NCBI GenBank assembly: GCA_030601755.1
Contig: JAUWBF010000008.1
Location: 1-64,000, forward strand
Length of the DNA stretch: 64,000 bases
Source: Verrucomicrobiota bacterium
GTDB lineage: Bacteria > Verrucomicrobiota > Verrucomicrobiia > Opitutales > Opitutaceae
Reading direction: 5' to 3'
Shown piece by piece: positions 52,116-60,600 of the stretch (positions within the stretch are counted from its first letter, which is position 1; each line of letters begins with the position of its first letter). The translations under genes were made by a program, and so were the position numbers. The notes below the pieces were generated by a model. That model saw only the letters and a program-made list of their open reading frames with translations, ran no database searches and was not told the origin of the DNA.

Positions 52116-52766
52116 ATGCCGGACTCCGCCCAGCCCAGCATCGTTCTCGTCGAGGATCACGCTCTCGTGCGCCAGTTGCTCGCCCTGCTGGTGCGCGAAC
52201 ACCTCGACGCCACCCTGGCTGGGGAAGCCGCGACCGTGGCGGAGGGGCTGGCGCTCGCCCGCCGCGAACGACCCGATCTGATGGTGGTCGACTGGGCGCT
52301 TTCCGACGGCAGCGCCGCCGATCTTGTGCGGCCGCTGGCCGCCGAACTTCCCGGCACCCGCTGGCTCATCGTCTCGTCACGCGAGGACGAGTCGGTCCTG
52401 CGCGCCGCGCTGGCCTTGGGCGTGCATGGCTTCGTGTTGAAACAGTCGCCGCTGGAAACCTTTCGCGACGCCATGCGAAAAATCCTCTCCGGCGATTCGT
52501 TTTATTGTCCGCGCAGCTCGCGGCTGCTGATGGAGTCGCTGCGTTCAGAGGCACCCGTGCTCGGCACGAGCCTGACCTTCCGCGAGCGCGAGGTGCTGCG
52601 GGGCATCGCCTCCGGACTCAACCCCAAGGAAATCGCCGCCGCCCACGGCACCAGCCCCAAGACCGTGCAAAACCAGATCAGCCAGCTCAAGGACAAGCTC
52701 GGCATCCGCGAACCCGCCGGATTGGTGAACTACGCGCTCAACCACGGCCTGCTTCGGTCGGAGTAG
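52116..52766 (+). CDS. NarL/LuxR-type response regulator
   Basis: From the ATG at 52116 this is a 216-residue regulator. The receiver domain (about 8-125) has acidic residues in VLVEDHALV and the phospho-acceptor Asp near residue 59 in LMVVDWALSDG; the conserved Lys is in FVLKQSP. The LuxR-type HTH (about 148-210) is LTFREREVLRGIASGLNPKE, then KTVQNQISQLKDKLGI. It is divergent from the PEP-CTERM gene pair, 209 bp apart, and near the hybrid kinase with an Hpt domain. I infer that it may be the kinase's output and may control the PEP-CTERM genes. That link is not shown by sequence. Confidence 0.92.
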   Translation: MPDSAQPSIVLVEDHALVRQLLALLVREHLDATLAGEAATVAEGLALARRERPDLMVVDWALSDGSAADLVRPLAAELPGTRWLIVSSREDESVLRAALALGVHGFVLKQSPLETFRDAMRKILSGDSFYCPRSSRLLMESLRSEAPVLGTSLTFREREVLRGIASGLNPKEIAAAHGTSPKTVQNQISQLKDKLGIREPAGLVNYALNHGLLRSE

Positions 52767-52792
52767 GCCCTCCCGCATCATTCGCCCCGAGC

Positions 52793-53245
52793 TCAGTCCT
52801 TCACCTGCTCCACCACGGTCACCTTGCCGTCGCGCATCGTCACGCGGATGCGCTCCTCCACGCGCGGCTGGTAGATGTCGCGCTCGATCGGTTCGAAATA
52901 CACCTGATAGTTGCCCGAGCCCGGCGTGCCCACCACGTGACGCCGGTAGCCGACGATGCGCGTGCCCTGGTATTCGCGCCAGTAGGCGTTGTAGACCCAC
53001 AACGTGTCGCGGCCGCCCTCGGTCAGCGACTCGCGCTTCTCGTCCGGAGCGCCCAGCGCGATGTAGACCATGTCCTCGGTGTCGCCCACCTGCAGCCGCT
53101 TCTCCTCCAGGCGCGCGCGCGTCGCCTCGTCGAGCCCCGCGAAGACCGCCGAACGCTCCTTCGCCCGCGACTCAAACGTGCTGCAGCCCGTCGCCAAAAC
53201 CAGCGCGGCCAACGCCACCAAGCCCAGTCGGATGAAACATGCCAT
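52793..53245 (-). CDS. Small lipoprotein of SmpA/OmlA-like type
   Basis: This 150-residue protein has a lipoprotein signal (LGLVALAALVLATGCSTFES). A short helix follows (RARLEEKRLQVGDTEDMVYI), then a beta-rich part (LGAPDEKRESLTEGGRDTLW, then VGTPGSGNYQVYFEPIERD). The G-D-T-x-x-x-V-x-x-x-L-G-x-P-D segment is typical of SmpA/OmlA (BamE-like) folds. I infer a periplasm-facing lipoprotein. The exact role is unknown. It converges with the response-regulator gene and is divergent from the C39-like gene. Confidence 0.78.
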   Translation of the reverse strand: MACFIRLGLVALAALVLATGCSTFESRAKERSAVFAGLDEATRARLEEKRLQVGDTEDMVYIALGAPDEKRESLTEGGRDTLWVYNAYWREYQGTRIVGYRRHVVGTPGSGNYQVYFEPIERDIYQPRVEERIRVTMRDGKVTVVEQVKD

Positions 53246-53351
53246 GCCCTCACGTTAACCAACCAACTCGCCCGCACAAGCGGCCCGCGCAACTCCCCGC
53301 TTGGCTTGTCTCCGCCCCCTGCTCTATGGTCCGCCCCCAATCGCGAATCCC

Positions 53352-54092
53352 ATGGAACGCCCCAAGAAGGTCCGGCGCCACCAGCTCAAGTTCGACATCC
53401 TCGCCCAGCCCGACGACTCGACCTGCGGTCCCACCTGCCTGCACGCCCTCTACCGCTACCACGGCCGCGAGATCCCGCTCGAGACCGTCATCCGCGACGT
53501 GCCCAAGCTCGAGAACGGCGGCACCCTCGGCGTCCACCTCGCCAACGACGCCCTCCGCCGCGGTTTCCGCGCCACCCTCTACACCTACAACCTCCAGGTC
53601 TTCGACCCCACCTGGTTCGCCGGCGACGGACTCTCGCCCGACCAACTCTCCGAAAAACTCGCCGCGCAGGCCCGCGTAAAAACCTCCCACCGCCTCCGCA
53701 GCGCCTGCGCCGCCTACGCCGACTTCCTGCGTCTTGGCGGCGAGGTCCGCTCCGAGGTCCTCTCCGGCCGCCTCATCCGCAAATACCTCAACCGCGACCT
53801 CCCCATCCTCACCGGCCTCAGCTCCACCTACCTCTATCAGGCCATGCGCGAGTTCGGCCCCGACGACGAGGACGACGACATCCGCGGCACCCCCTCCGGT
53901 CACTTCGTCGTGCTCTCCGGCTACGACCGCGAGGATCGCGAGGTCCTCGTCTCCGACCCGCTCGAGTCCAACCCCCACTCGCCCACCCGCCGCTACTCCG
54001 TCGACATCGACCGCGTCATCGCCTCCATCCTCCTCGGCGTGCTCACCTACGACGCCAACCTACTCGTCATCGAACCGGCCGCCATCACGTAG
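53352..54092 (+). CDS. C39-like papain-fold protein, first gene of an amidoligase cassette
   Basis: From the ATG at 53352 this is a 246-residue protein. The N-terminal LAQPDDSTCGPTCLHALYRY carries a peptidase-C39-type catalytic Cys. The expected His and Asp lie in GTPSGHFVVLSGYDRE and VLVSDPLESN. It is probably cytoplasmic, since no signal peptide or transporter domains are present. Proteins of this kind are known near RimK-like ATP-grasp and GCS2 genes, and the next two genes are exactly that pair. It may cleave or transfer the product of the ligases; whether it is a peptidase or an acyl/peptidyl transferase cannot be said. Confidence 0.83.
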   Translation: MERPKKVRRHQLKFDILAQPDDSTCGPTCLHALYRYHGREIPLETVIRDVPKLENGGTLGVHLANDALRRGFRATLYTYNLQVFDPTWFAGDGLSPDQLSEKLAAQARVKTSHRLRSACAAYADFLRLGGEVRSEVLSGRLIRKYLNRDLPILTGLSSTYLYQAMREFGPDDEDDDIRGTPSGHFVVLSGYDREDREVLVSDPLESNPHSPTRRYSVDIDRVIASILLGVLTYDANLLVIEPAAIT

Positions 54093-54175
54093 GGGCCTCG
54101 CTTGCGAGGCCCGTTAAACGTCCGCGCACCCCGCCGCATTCCCACGCTCCGCGGGCGTCGCAAGCGACGCCCCTA
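54089..54175. repeat. GTAG-footed inverted hairpin pair (REP/BIME-like)
   Basis: The hairpin GGGCCTCGC-tt-GCGAGGCCC follows GTAG (54089-54112). The hairpin GGGCGTCGC-aa-GCGACGCCC then precedes CTAC (54153-54175). The two hairpins point in opposite directions with GTAG at both outer edges. It overlaps the stop of the C39-like gene by four bases. Confidence 0.88.
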
Positions 54176-54205
54176 CTTTCCTCTCTCTCCCATCATCCCT
54201 TTCCC

Positions 54206-55687
54206 ATGCTCTCCCTCATCGTCGTCAACAACCCCGACCGCTGGCCGTTCGACATCGACATGCCCGGCGTCGAGGTCGTCTCCGCCCGCAGCTACCTCGT
54301 CGACGCGCGCTACACCGACCTGCGCCACGTCCGCGTCTACAACCTCTGCCGCGACTACCGCTACCAGTCGCTCGGCTACTACGTCTCCCTCCTCGCCGAG
54401 GCCCGCGGCCACCGCCCCCAGCCCAGCATCTCCACCATCCAGGACCTCAAGTCCCCCGTCGTCTCGCGCATCCTCTCCGAGGACATCGACGACCTCATCC
54501 AAAAATCCCTCGCCCCCATCAAGGGCGACCACTTCACCCTCAGCATCTACTTCTCGCGCAACCTCGCCAAGTCCCACGACCGCCTCAGCCAGCAACTCTA
54601 CAACCAGTTCCAGGCCCCCCTCCTGCGCGCCCACTTCGTCAAGCGCGAGGAAGACCGTTGGGAACTCCAGGACATCTCGCCCATCTCCGCCTCCGAGATC
54701 CCGGAAAACCACCGCCCCTTCGTCACCCAGGTCGCCCGCGAGTTTCTCTCCGGCCGCCGCCCTGCCGCCGCGAGGAAAACCCCGCCCCGCTACCACCTCG
54801 CCATCCTCTACGACTCCGACGAGGGCCACAAACCCTCCAACGAAAAGGCCATCCAGAAATTCATCCGCGCCGCCGAGGAATTCGACGTAGAGGCCGAGAT
54901 CATCACCCGCGACGACTACGCGCGCATCGCCGAGTTCGACGCCCTCTTCATCCGCCAGACCACCTCCGTCAACCACTTCACCTACCGCTTCGCCAGCCGC
55001 GCCGAGGCCGAGGGACTCGTCGTCATGGACGACCCCAAGTCCATCCTCCGCTGCACCAACAAAGTCTACCTCGCCGAACTCCTCGACCGGCACGACATCC
55101 TCGCCCCGAAAACCGTCATCGTCCACCGCGACAACCTCGACGAGGTCTGCGGCCAGCTCGGCTTCCCCGTCATCCTCAAGCAGCCCGACTCCTCCTTCTC
55201 GCAGGGCGTCACCAAGGCCTCCACCCCTGAGGAATTCGCCGCCCAGGCCGAGGCCCTCCTGGAGAAGTCCGAACTCTTCCTCGCGCAGGCCTTCCTCCAG
55301 ACCGACTTCGACTGGCGCATCGGCGTGCTCGATAAAAAACCGTTGTATGCGTGCAAATACTACATGGCGCGCAAGCACTGGCAGATCATCGCCAAGCAGG
55401 ACGACGGCGACACCGACTACGGCCGCGTCGAGGCCGTGCCCGTCGAGCTCGTGCCGCAGCACGTCATGCGCACCGCGGTCAAGGCCGCCTCGCTCATCGG
55501 CGACGGACTCTACGGCGTCGACCTCAAGCAGGACGGCCGCCACTGCTACGTCATCGAGGTCAACGACAACCCGAGCATCGATGCCGGCTTCGAGGACTCC
55601 CTGCTCAAGGACAGCCTTTACGAACGCATAATAGAGTCCTTCGTCCGCCGCCTCGAACGCATCAAGGAACGCCGCGACGACGACTGA
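54206..55687 (+). CDS. RimK-like ATP-grasp ligase with N-terminal RLAN domain
   Basis: From the ATG at 54206 the product has 493 residues; the frame is open far upstream but that sequence overlaps other genes. The N-terminal RLAN-like domain (about 1-190, MLSLIVVNNPDRWPFDIDMP) precedes a RimK-type ATP-grasp domain (about 205-480). Its ATP-binding Lys and loop are FPVILKQPDSSFSQGV, and the metal site is YGVDLKQDGRHCYVIEVNDN. ATP-grasp enzymes form amide or ester bonds from an acyl-phosphate intermediate. Combined with the adjacent C39-like and GCS2 genes, this suggests ligation of amino acids to a peptide, protein or small molecule. GTAG palindromes lie on both sides. Confidence 0.88.
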   Translation: MLSLIVVNNPDRWPFDIDMPGVEVVSARSYLVDARYTDLRHVRVYNLCRDYRYQSLGYYVSLLAEARGHRPQPSISTIQDLKSPVVSRILSEDIDDLIQKSLAPIKGDHFTLSIYFSRNLAKSHDRLSQQLYNQFQAPLLRAHFVKREEDRWELQDISPISASEIPENHRPFVTQVAREFLSGRRPAAARKTPPRYHLAILYDSDEGHKPSNEKAIQKFIRAAEEFDVEAEIITRDDYARIAEFDALFIRQTTSVNHFTYRFASRAEAEGLVVMDDPKSILRCTNKVYLAELLDRHDILAPKTVIVHRDNLDEVCGQLGFPVILKQPDSSFSQGVTKASTPEEFAAQAEALLEKSELFLAQAFLQTDFDWRIGVLDKKPLYACKYYMARKHWQIIAKQDDGDTDYGRVEAVPVELVPQHVMRTAVKAASLIGDGLYGVDLKQDGRHCYVIEVNDNPSIDAGFEDSLLKDSLYERIIESFVRRLERIKERRDDD

Positions 55688-55699
55688 GCGCGTTTACCC

Positions 55700-55789
55700 G
55701 TAGGGGCCGCGCTTGCGCGGCCCGTTCAACGCGAACCTCACCCGCACCGTTCCATCTTGTCCAACAGGCCTCGCAAGCGAGGCCCCTAC
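55700..55789. repeat. GTAG-footed inverted hairpin pair (REP/BIME-like)
   Basis: The hairpin GGGCCGCGC-tt-GCGCGGCCC follows GTAG (55700-55723). GGCCTCGC-aa-GCGAGGCC then precedes the foot CCTAC (55767-55789). It has the same layout as 54089-54175 with changed but still paired stem bases. Confidence 0.88.
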
Positions 55790-55799
55790 ACAAAACCGC

Positions 55800-57032
55800 A
55801 TGCCCTTCCCCCTCTTCTCCTGTCACGGCGTCGAACTCGAATACATGATCGTCGACCGCGCCACGCTCGCCGTGCGCCCCTGGAGCGACCGCGTGCTCGT
55901 CGACGCCGTCAGCGGCGCGCCCGTCTCCGACATCGAGCGCGGCGACATCACCTGGTCCAACGAGCTCACCGCGCACGTCATCGAGCTCAAGACCACCGAG
56001 CCCATCGCCGAACTCGGCGACATCTCCGCGTCCTTCGCCCGCGAGGTCCGCGAGCTCAACGCCCGCCTCGCCCCGCACGGCTGCCGCCTGCTGCCCACCG
56101 CCATGCACCCCCTCATGCGCCCCGACGAGGCCCGCCTCTGGACGCACGACAACAACGACATTTACGAGGCCTTCGACCGCATCTTCGACTGTCGCGGCCA
56201 CGGCTGGTCCAACCTCCAGAGCGTGCACATCAACCTCCCCTTCGACGGCGACGCCGAGTTCGCCCGCCTGCACGCCGCCATCCGTCTCGTCCTCCCCATC
56301 CTGCCCGCGCTCGCCGCCTCCTCGCCCATCCAGGAAGGCCGCATCACCGGCTGGCCCGACAACCGCCTCGCCCACTACCGCGTCAACTCCGCCAAACTCC
56401 CCGCGCTCTGCGGCCGCGTCATCCCCGAGCCCGTGTATTCGCACGCCGACTACAAGCGCGTGATCTTCGATCCCATCCGCGTGCAACTCGCCCCGCACGA
56501 CCCCGACGGCCTTCTCCTCGCCGAGTTCAGCAACTCCCGCGGCGCCATCGCCCGCTTCGACCGCGGCAGCATCGAGATCCGCCTGCTCGACATCCAGGAA
56601 TGCCCCGCCGCCGACCTCGCCGTCGTCAAGACAATCGTCGCCCTCCTCAAAGAGCTCGCCGCCGAGACGCACCTCGACCTCGCGTCCCAGCAAGCTGTCA
56701 CCGTCGACCCGCTCGCGCGCCTCTTCAACGCCTGCGTCGAGCAAGCCGACGCCGCCATCGTCGACGACCCCGTGCTTCTGCGCGCCCTCGGCTGCGCCGA
56801 CCTCGTGTCCCCCGCCGCGCACAACGTCTGGCGCCGGATCATCGCCCGCCTCAACCCCCTCCGCGACGCCGCCGAGTCCGAGCGCGCCGCGCAAAAAGCC
56901 TACCTCGACCACGGCACGCTCGCCCGCCGCATCGTGTCGGCCCTCCCCGCCGAGCCGACGCCTGCCGACCTCCAGTCCCTCTACACCCGCCTCGCCGACG
57001 GCCTGGAGGCGAACACGCCCTTCGTTCGTTAA
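55800..57032 (+). CDS. Glutamate-cysteine ligase family (GCS2-like) enzyme
   Basis: From the ATG at 55800 the product has 410 residues. The start, FPLFSCHGVELEYMIVDRAT, is the typical GCS2 N-terminus (G-x-E-x-E, metal and glutamate binding). ELTAHVIELKTTEPIAELGD and GWSNLQSVHINLPF also fit GCS2/YbdK-type glutamate-amine ligases. It probably forms a gamma-glutamyl-type or similar amide with ATP. In this setting it may supply or initiate the chain that the neighbouring RimK-like ligase extends. It is the third gene of the cassette, and the palindrome at 55700-55789 lies just before it. Confidence 0.88.
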   Translation: MPFPLFSCHGVELEYMIVDRATLAVRPWSDRVLVDAVSGAPVSDIERGDITWSNELTAHVIELKTTEPIAELGDISASFAREVRELNARLAPHGCRLLPTAMHPLMRPDEARLWTHDNNDIYEAFDRIFDCRGHGWSNLQSVHINLPFDGDAEFARLHAAIRLVLPILPALAASSPIQEGRITGWPDNRLAHYRVNSAKLPALCGRVIPEPVYSHADYKRVIFDPIRVQLAPHDPDGLLLAEFSNSRGAIARFDRGSIEIRLLDIQECPAADLAVVKTIVALLKELAAETHLDLASQQAVTVDPLARLFNACVEQADAAIVDDPVLLRALGCADLVSPAAHNVWRRIIARLNPLRDAAESERAAQKAYLDHGTLARRIVSALPAEPTPADLQSLYTRLADGLEANTPFVR

Positions 57033-57177
57033 AGACAAAGCGCCCTCACGTCCGACGTGGCGGCGACGGTAACGTCGCTCGCCATGTCCGCGATGATCAA
57101 CCGAAGGGCGTCTCTGCGGGTGGTCGCAGGCCAATGGCGTGCGGCCTTGGGGATGCCCGCGTTTGCCGCTTGGAATC

Positions 57178-57269
57178 GTAGGGCCTTACCTTGGTGAGGC
57201 CGTGCGCCGCGAGTCCGTGAACAGGGTCTGCTTGCGCCCAACGCGGCCGGACACGAGGTCCGGCCCTAC
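57178..57269. repeat. GTAG-footed inverted hairpin pair (REP/BIME-like)
   Basis: GTAGGGCCTTACC-tt-GGTGAGGCC (one non-Watson-Crick pair) opens the unit. GGCCGGAC-acgag-GTCCGGCC followed by CTAC closes it. The outer feet are GTAG and CTAC, as in 54089 and 55700. Confidence 0.75.
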
Positions 57270-57430
57270 ACTACGGACCCAACTCTGCTTGAGATGCTTG
57301 AGCAGCCCGCGGCCGACACTCCCGGCGCCCATGAAATGAAGCCGGAGCGCCCTTCGGTCCGTCGCTTCCATTTTGGCGTATTCACAGCCGCTCAGCCGTT
57401 CCCGGGCAATGCCCTGCGGACTGCGAAAAC

Positions 57431-57466
57431 ATAGCAATCGGCCTGCTTTTGCCGTCTTATTGCTAT
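57431..57466 (+). promoter_or_regulatory. Inverted repeat in the AT-rich promoter region
   Basis: ATAGCAAT (57431-57438) and ATTGCTAT (57459-57466) are a perfect 8-bp inverted repeat with 20 bp between, centre-to-centre 28 bp. It sits about 150-185 bp before the preferred start of the giant secreted protein, where an operator or activator site would lie. No regulator is assigned. Confidence 0.5.
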
Positions 57467-57614
57467 AGTGTATTTTGCTCATTACCAGCAGGTAATACTT
57501 AAAATTAACTGTTTTTTCCATTTGACGGAGGAGGGTTGCCGGTTCCTGAAGGTCGACGTAATTCGCGCCATGTCCGTTTGGGCATGGTCCCTTTATTCCA
57601 GCCCCCTTTTTCCC

Positions 57615-60600
57615 ATGATTACGACCATCCGTCGGGTGTGTATGTCGGCCTGGCAAGCGGCTGCGTGCGCTGTTGTTCTTTTCGCCGGTGAGCGCCTGTC
57701 GGCGGCCCTGCCCGCGGGCTGGAGCTCGACCGACATCGGCACGGTGGCCACGGCCGGAAGCGCCGATCACGACTCCGGCACCGACGTCTACACGGTCGAG
57801 GGTTCCGGCTCCGGCGACATCGGCGGTTCGTCGGATAATTTCCACTACGCCCACCGCGCGCTGTCCGGCGACGGCTACATCGTGGCGCGCGTCGATTCGC
57901 TCACCAACACCAACGGCTGGGCCAAGGCCGGCGTGATGATCCGCGAGAGCCTCGACGCCAATTCCCGGCACGCGCTCATGATGGTCACGCCGTCCTCCGG
58001 CACCGGCATCAAGTGGCGCAGTTCCACCGGCGGGTCCAGTTCGCAAATCATGGTTTCCGGCGCGGCTCCGCGTTGGTTGAAGCTCGAGCGCCGCGGCAAG
58101 ATGGTGACCGGTTTCGAGTCCTCCGACGGCGTCAACTGGAACGTCGTCCAGCGCGTGGCGGTCGCCATGGGCACGGACGTCTACGCCGGCTTGGTCGCCT
58201 GCAGCCGCAGCTCGGGCCTGACCACGGTTTCGGCCGACGGAGTCGAGGTCGGCGCGCTCTCCACCGAGCTGGCGCTGCCCTGGCCCTGGGACGAATCCAC
58301 CGTCGGCACGCCCACCGACGCGGGCGTCGCGCTCCACGACGGCAGCTACGTGCTCTCCAACCTCGGCGCCGACATCGCCGGCACCGCCGATCGCTTCAAG
58401 TTTGTTTCCCAGACCCTCACCGGCAACGGCACGCTCACCATGCGGGTCTCCTCGGTCGTCTCCTCGGACAACTCCAGCCGCTTCGGCCTCATGTTCCGCG
58501 AGAGCCAGGACGCCGACGCCCGCCACGTGATGCTCGGCGTCACCACCTCCAAGGCCCTCTTCTTCTCCAGCCGCCGCACGACCGGCGGCAACACCACCTC
58601 GGTGCAGTCCTCCGTCACGGTCACCGTGCCCGCGTGGATTCGCCTCCAGCGCGACGGCAACGTCTTCAAGGCCTACACCTCCGCCGACGGCGCGACCTGG
58701 TCGCTCCACGGCACCGAGACCCTCGCGCTCGGCGTGACCCTCCACGTCGGCGTGGCCTACTCCAACCGCCATTCCTCCACCTGGGCCATCGGCGTCGGCG
58801 ACGACCTCGGCCTCGTCACCCCGCTCGACACCGACGGCAACGGCCTCTCCGACGACTGGGAAACCAACTTCTTCTCCACCACCGGCGTCGATCCCATGGC
58901 CGATCCCGACGGCGACGGCCTCACCAACGCGCAGGAGTGGGAACTGGGCAACGACCCCCTCGTCTTCAACCTCGAGGGCCAGCGCCCGCTGCTCGAGCTT
59001 GTCGGCGGCGACAACCAGACCGGCGTCGCCGGCACCCAGCTCCCGCTGCCCCTCGCCGTGCGCGTGAAGGACTCCCTCAGCGACGACCCCGTGGCCAACA
59101 TCCCCGTGCAGTTCCGCGTGCTGCAAGGCGAGGGCACCCTCGGCGCGACCCTGCCCGGCGACCCCGTGCTCAACCTCTCCTCGGACACCGAGGGCCTCGT
59201 GCAAAGCGCCTTCCAGCTGCCCGCCACCGGCGGCGACCAGATCGTCGGCGTGGGCGTCGGCGGCCGCCAGCAGGCCAGCGTCGTCGTCTTCACGCTCAAG
59301 TCCCTCGTCGGCGCCGCCCCCGGCCTGTTCGACGTGACCAACCTCGGCCAGCCCGCGCTGCCCGGCCGCGTGACGTATTCCGAAGGTGAATACACGCTCG
59401 AGGGCGCGACCACCTCGGCCTTCACCGGCGGCTCCGACACCGGCACCTACGCCTGGCGCGACTTCACCGGCGACGGCTTCATCCTCGCCCGTGTCGACCA
59501 CGTCGACGCCACCGACAACGCCGCGCAGGCCGGCGTGATGATCCGCGAGAGCCTCGACGCCGATTCACGCTACGTCTCCATGCTGCTGACCGAGGCCAAC
59601 GGCGTCGTCTTCCAATGGCGCGAGACCGTCGGCGGCTCCACCAAGACCAGCTATCAATCCGGCGTCACCGGCCCCGTCTGGCTGCTCCTGCGCCGCAGCG
59701 GCGACACCTACACCGGTTTTTATTCCACCGACGGGCAGACTTGGACGCTCCGGTCCACCCGCACCCAGGCCATGGGCTCGACCATCAAGATCGGCCTCGC
59801 GCACGGCACCCGCACTTCCACCTACACCTCGGCCACCGTCGACGGTCTGCGCCTCGGCGAGTTTGCCGAGACTCCGTGGCAGGGCTCCGACATCGGCCTG
59901 CCCCGCGCCACCGCCGTCAACGACTTCACCGAGGACGGCGTGCTCATGCGCGCCGGCGGCACCAACATCGGTGGCACGGCCGACACGTTCCATTTCCTGC
60001 ACCAGCCGCTCGCCGGCGACGGCCGCCTCATCGTGCGCCTCGCCGACCTGCAGTCCACCCACACCGGCGCCGACAGCGGCGTGATGATCCGCGAAAGCCT
60101 CGATCAAAACGCCCGCCACGTCTCCCTGCTGCTCTCGCCGGCGACGGGCCTGACGCTCGTCAATCGCGTTTATACCGGCGGCTCCACCAGCACCTTCGGC
60201 ACGACCAACCCGGCCGCCGAGGCCCCGCAATGGCTGCGCCTCGACCGCATCGGCGGCAACGTCCACGGCTACACCTCCGCCGACGGCGTGAGCTGGACGC
60301 TCCTCGGCTCGAAGTCCTTCGCGTTCGCCGGACCCGCGTCCATCGGTCTCGCCGGCGGCAACTACGACTACACCGCCCACTCGCTGGCCAGCTTTGACAA
60401 CCTTGCCCTCGACCTCGGCGACGGCCCGCTCGGCTGGAACGGCGCCTACTACGACGGCGGCAACTTCGATCAACTCAAGCTCGACCGTCGCGACACCGAG
60501 CTCGACTTCACCTGGCCCGTCGGCGTCGCCCCGACCTCCGGCGTGTCCGCCGATAGCTACTCGATCCGCTGGCAGGGCGACGTGATTCCCGCGACCACGG

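Larger units (their letters stand above)
57033..57614. other. Long leader region upstream of the giant secreted protein
   Basis: The region holds a REP-like pair (57178-57269) and then an AT-rich stretch (57420-57540) with the palindrome at 57431-57466. The latter part likely contains the promoter and leader of the gene at 57615. In-frame codons extend upstream of 57615 but start in the AT-rich leader and encode no signal peptide. Confidence 0.5.

Noticed and set aside
51788-54205. In-frame extension far upstream of the RimK-like gene
   Set aside because: It runs through the PEP-CTERM gene, the response regulator and the C39-like gene in other frames and is Arg/Pro-rich. The ATG at 54206 begins the RLAN-like domain cleanly.
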